Source: Durusdinium trenchii (lineage: Eukaryota; Sar; Dinophyceae; Suessiales; Symbiodiniaceae). From it: a stretch of 64,000 bases of DNA. The DNA lies in NCBI GenBank assembly GCA_963970005.1, contig CAXAMN010029039.1, forward strand, positions 1-64,000, written 5' to 3'. The position numbers and the translations under genes were made by a program. The number at the start of each line of letters is the position of its first letter. Within the stretch, counting starts at the first letter, position 1. Positions 63,019-64,000 of the stretch are shown piece by piece. Below the pieces are notes generated by a model. It saw nothing but the letters and a program-made list of their open reading frames with translations. It was not told where the DNA came from and ran no database searches.

Positions 63019-63531
63019 GTCAGCGGTTGCTGGGCGTCACGGGCGGTTTCGGCAGCATTTTTGGGCCCTCGGAAAGTGGGATTTGGGGTGCTAATTACTA
63101 CTTGGAGGCTCTTCTTGGTTGTTAAGTAGTTACATTATATACTATGTACATAGTCTACATGCTATCTAGTTAGTCGACTTAAGCTATTTTAGATAACAGA
63201 GTTAGTAAGTATACTAAGTGGTTTTAAACATGCCCCCAAAACTATAGACAAAAGCCCTTTTGCCAAGTCACCAGCCGCTGGCTTTGAAGCACCTGCGTGG
63301 GAAAGAAAGGCTGGGAATGTCATGTGGACTGTACATGTACCAATTGACCTTGGTGATTGGATCTTATACGGACACCATTCATGCCATGACCGCTTACAGG
63401 GTAGTGTGCTCGTGAGCAGGTTCTTTGTTTTATTTACATGAAAGGGGTATATAGATTTATAACATATAACATAAAAAACACGATATCACATCACATGTGA
63501 GGGACCAGTTGCAACCCATGCAGCTCTGTAT
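63019..63531. other. Convergent intergenic or intronic stretch
   Basis: AT-rich with no exon. It lies between the last + strand exon seen and the minus-strand terminal exon. No terminator or poly(A) motif could be assigned. Confidence 0.4.
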
Positions 63532-64000
63532 TTACCTCCTCACCACCATTGCGTCTTCACCTTTGAGGCTGTACATGCAACATGTCTTGACCTCTTTGGT
63601 CTCAATCACTATTGGCACATCCTTCACTTTGTACATTTGGCCATGGATGTGATCCCAAGGCCTTAGAACCGTCAGAATCATGGCTCCTTGCCTCAAGTGG
63701 TACATCACCTGGCCAACCCCCTCCGAGAACTCCACCACATCGTCCTTGTGTACCATCTGACCGTCTTTGGCCTGTGCCACCCATGAAGTCTTCACTTCGC
63801 CGTCACCACGAAGCACAAGTCGAGCCAGATCAACACTGGCGACCTTCTCATTTACCAACGATACACCGACATGAAATGTGTCTTGCCTTAAGTCCAAGAG
63901 CTGTACATGGATGATGTCTGCAAGAATGCTCTTCTCAAAAGACTGGTTGAAGTTGCAGACAGGATCACCGAAACGCTTTACCAGTCTATGTTTTCTCTCA
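63532..64000 (-). CDS. C2-like domain protein, 3' part (partial)
   Basis: On the minus strand the frame is open from the window edge to TAA at 63532-63534, about 155 codons. Near the edge it reads KRFGDPVCNFNQSFEKSILA then DIIHVQLLDLRQ ... VGVSLVNEKVASVDLARLVL. The pattern F-x-Q-S-F ... L-x-x-x-L-x-D ... V-G-x-x-x-V ... L-x-x-L resembles a C2 beta-sandwich. After it come an acidic helix (KDDVVEFSEGVGQVMYHL) and PWDHIHGQMYKVKDV. The C-terminus is MVVRR. The calcium-binding Asp set was not confirmed. It is the only minus-strand gene seen outside the AT-rich island. Confidence 0.6.
   Translation of the reverse strand, partial: ERKHRLVKRFGDPVCNFNQSFEKSILADIIHVQLLDLRQDTFHVGVSLVNEKVASVDLARLVLRGDGEVKTSWVAQAKDGQMVHKDDVVEFSEGVGQVMYHLRQGAMILTVLRPWDHIHGQMYKVKDVPIVIETKEVKTCCMYSLKGEDAMVVRR

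Noticed and set aside
1-64000. tRNA, rRNA, spliced-leader RNA genes or CRISPR arrays
   Set aside because: No T-loop consensus with a matching acceptor stem, no rRNA core sequences, no full 22-nt leader followed by a donor, and no spaced identical repeats were found by reading.

Overview
The window looks like nuclear DNA of a dinoflagellate, most likely a Symbiodiniaceae-like alga. Four observations support this. (1) Coding signal comes in short GC-rich exons separated by long introns. Where reading frames can be joined across introns, the donors are GT, GC or GA and the acceptor is usually AG|G. (2) The exons run almost entirely on one strand (+) for 63 kb. (3) There is an intact Ty1/copia element of the kind common in dinoflagellates. 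(4) The LTR of that element contains the last 13 bases of the dinoflagellate trans-splicing leader. No rRNA, tRNA, CRISPR or bacterial-style operon was seen. All exon boundaries were inferred by eye from phase, splice dinucleotides and protein sense, and should be read as models.

Layout. 0.8-4.5 kb: exons of a gene with a Tudor/agenet-like domain, then an exon built of Glu/Gln-rich tandem repeats. 7.3-18.8 kb: proline-rich and coiled-coil exons whose phase-0 intron (10181-18736) is occupied by an apparently complete copia element (10685-18652). The element has identical 114-bp LTRs and a 5-bp target duplication. It encodes an extra charged ORF upstream of gag and a 2029-codon gag-pol frame with an unusual cytosine-methyltransferase-like block between integrase and reverse transcriptase. 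19.4-21.0 kb: a sharply AT-rich island with minus-strand, foreign-looking genes (a zinc-finger-like ORF and a frame broken by in-frame TAA codons) and a 43-bp tandem repeat.

24.96-46.18 kb: the dominant gene model, about 33 exons. It encodes a subtilisin-like (S8) protease with propeptide, a Cys-rich linker, a fascin-like beta-trefoil segment and a full Asp/His/Asn/Ser catalytic core. After the core come diverged repeats of a beta-rich module interleaved with CUB-like segments, a helical membrane-proximal part, one transmembrane helix and a short cytoplasmic tail. A gene boundary near 39.9-41.4 kb cannot be excluded.

46.2-50.5 kb is mostly non-coding, with a tandem duplication holding a 10-N assembly gap. 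50.5-52.3 kb: exons of a PAN/apple-like gene. 52.8-53.1 kb: a GAA microsatellite between two copies of a GCGCTAG-containing motif. 53.5-54.9 kb: exons of a Lys/Ala/Pro-rich protein. 57.7-59.5 kb and 60.6-63.0 kb: two more sets of phase-compatible exons of unknown function. 63.53 kb to the edge: the 3' end of a minus-strand gene with a C2-like domain, convergent with the rest.
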